Assembly (NCBI GenBank): GCA_002796165.1
Contig: PCWF01000187.1
Location: forward strand, 10,295 to 15,513
Reading direction: 5' to 3'
Length of the DNA: 5,219 nt
Source: Nitrospinae bacterium CG11_big_fil_rev_8_21_14_0_20_56_8
Lineage (GTDB): Bacteria; Nitrospinota; Nitrospinia; Nitrospinales; VA-1
Each line of letters opens with the position of its first letter. Positions within the stretch are counted from its first letter, which is position 1. Below are positions 5,072 to 5,219 of this stretch, one piece after another. The translations under genes and the position numbers were made by a program. The notes beneath the pieces were generated by a model. It searched no databases, had not been told where the DNA came from, and was given only the letters and a program-made list of their open reading frames with translations.

Positions 5072-5219
5072 ATGAACCGGAACATTATCGCCTGCGGTCA
5101 GAACGAGGATATCGGCACCCGAGTGATCCTATGGGATGAAGCGGGAGGCTACGCCTGCCCCCATCCGCGCGGGAGGAGCCATTGCACTCTGCACGACCCG
5201 GCGCTCAACGATGCCCCGA
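5072..5219 (+). CDS. Start of an unidentified protein (3' end outside window)
   Basis: An ATG at 5072, 26 nt after the nadK stop, opens a frame of 49 codons that continues past the right edge. It begins M-N-R-N-I-I-A-C-G-Q-N-E-D-I-G-T-R-V and then V-I-L-W-D-E-A-G-G-Y, followed by a Cys/His-containing stretch. There is no signal peptide or membrane segment. The W-D-x-x-G-G-Y pattern vaguely recalls N-terminal parts of some N-acetylmuramoyl-L-alanine amidases, but this is memory of a short motif, not a firm match. Upstream only a weak GGA (5052-5054) is seen. Close spacing suggests co-transcription with nadK. Confidence 0.5.
   Translation, partial: MNRNIIACGQNEDIGTRVILWDEAGGYACPHPRGRSHCTLHDPALNDAP

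Overview
The window looks like chromosomal DNA of a Gram-negative (diderm) bacterium with moderately high GC. The evidence is an outer-membrane PagL-type barrel, an MMPL/RND exporter with a large periplasmic loop, and a Tat translocase subunit. The gene mix would fit a Nitrospinota or deltaproteobacterium-like lineage, but I cannot prove the taxon from sequence alone. I see no mobile element, CRISPR array, tRNA or rRNA.

Left part, minus strand (1-1811). A PagL-like outer-membrane protein (1200-1811) is followed by the N-terminal 351 codons of an MMPL/RND exporter resembling HpnN (starting at 1054 and running off the left edge). Both read leftward, 145 bp apart, probably from an extended -10 promoter near 1887-1916. 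Divergent from them, on the plus strand, is a solitary tatA (2003-2287).

Middle, plus strand (2491-3365). An ECF sigma factor overlaps by ATGA a 79-residue soluble zinc-binding anti-sigma factor of the HxxxCxxC type. The two form a compact regulatory pair.

Right part, plus strand (3415-5219). A textbook sigma70 promoter (TTGACA, 17 bp, TATCAT) and a structured leader precede a DUF151 bifunctional-nuclease family gene (3533-4021). A hairpin plus T-run (4081-4121) follows it, then nadK (NAD kinase, GTG start, 4167-5045), then the beginning of an unidentified gene cut by the right edge (5072-5219).

No gap between genes exceeds about 205 bp. The gene functions are mostly ordinary. The points worth a second look are the missing catalytic Glu in the PagL-like protein, the RsrA-like cysteine spacing of the anti-sigma factor, and unusual leader architecture in front of the sigma factor, the DUF151 gene and nadK. 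I found no convincing undescribed multi-gene system.
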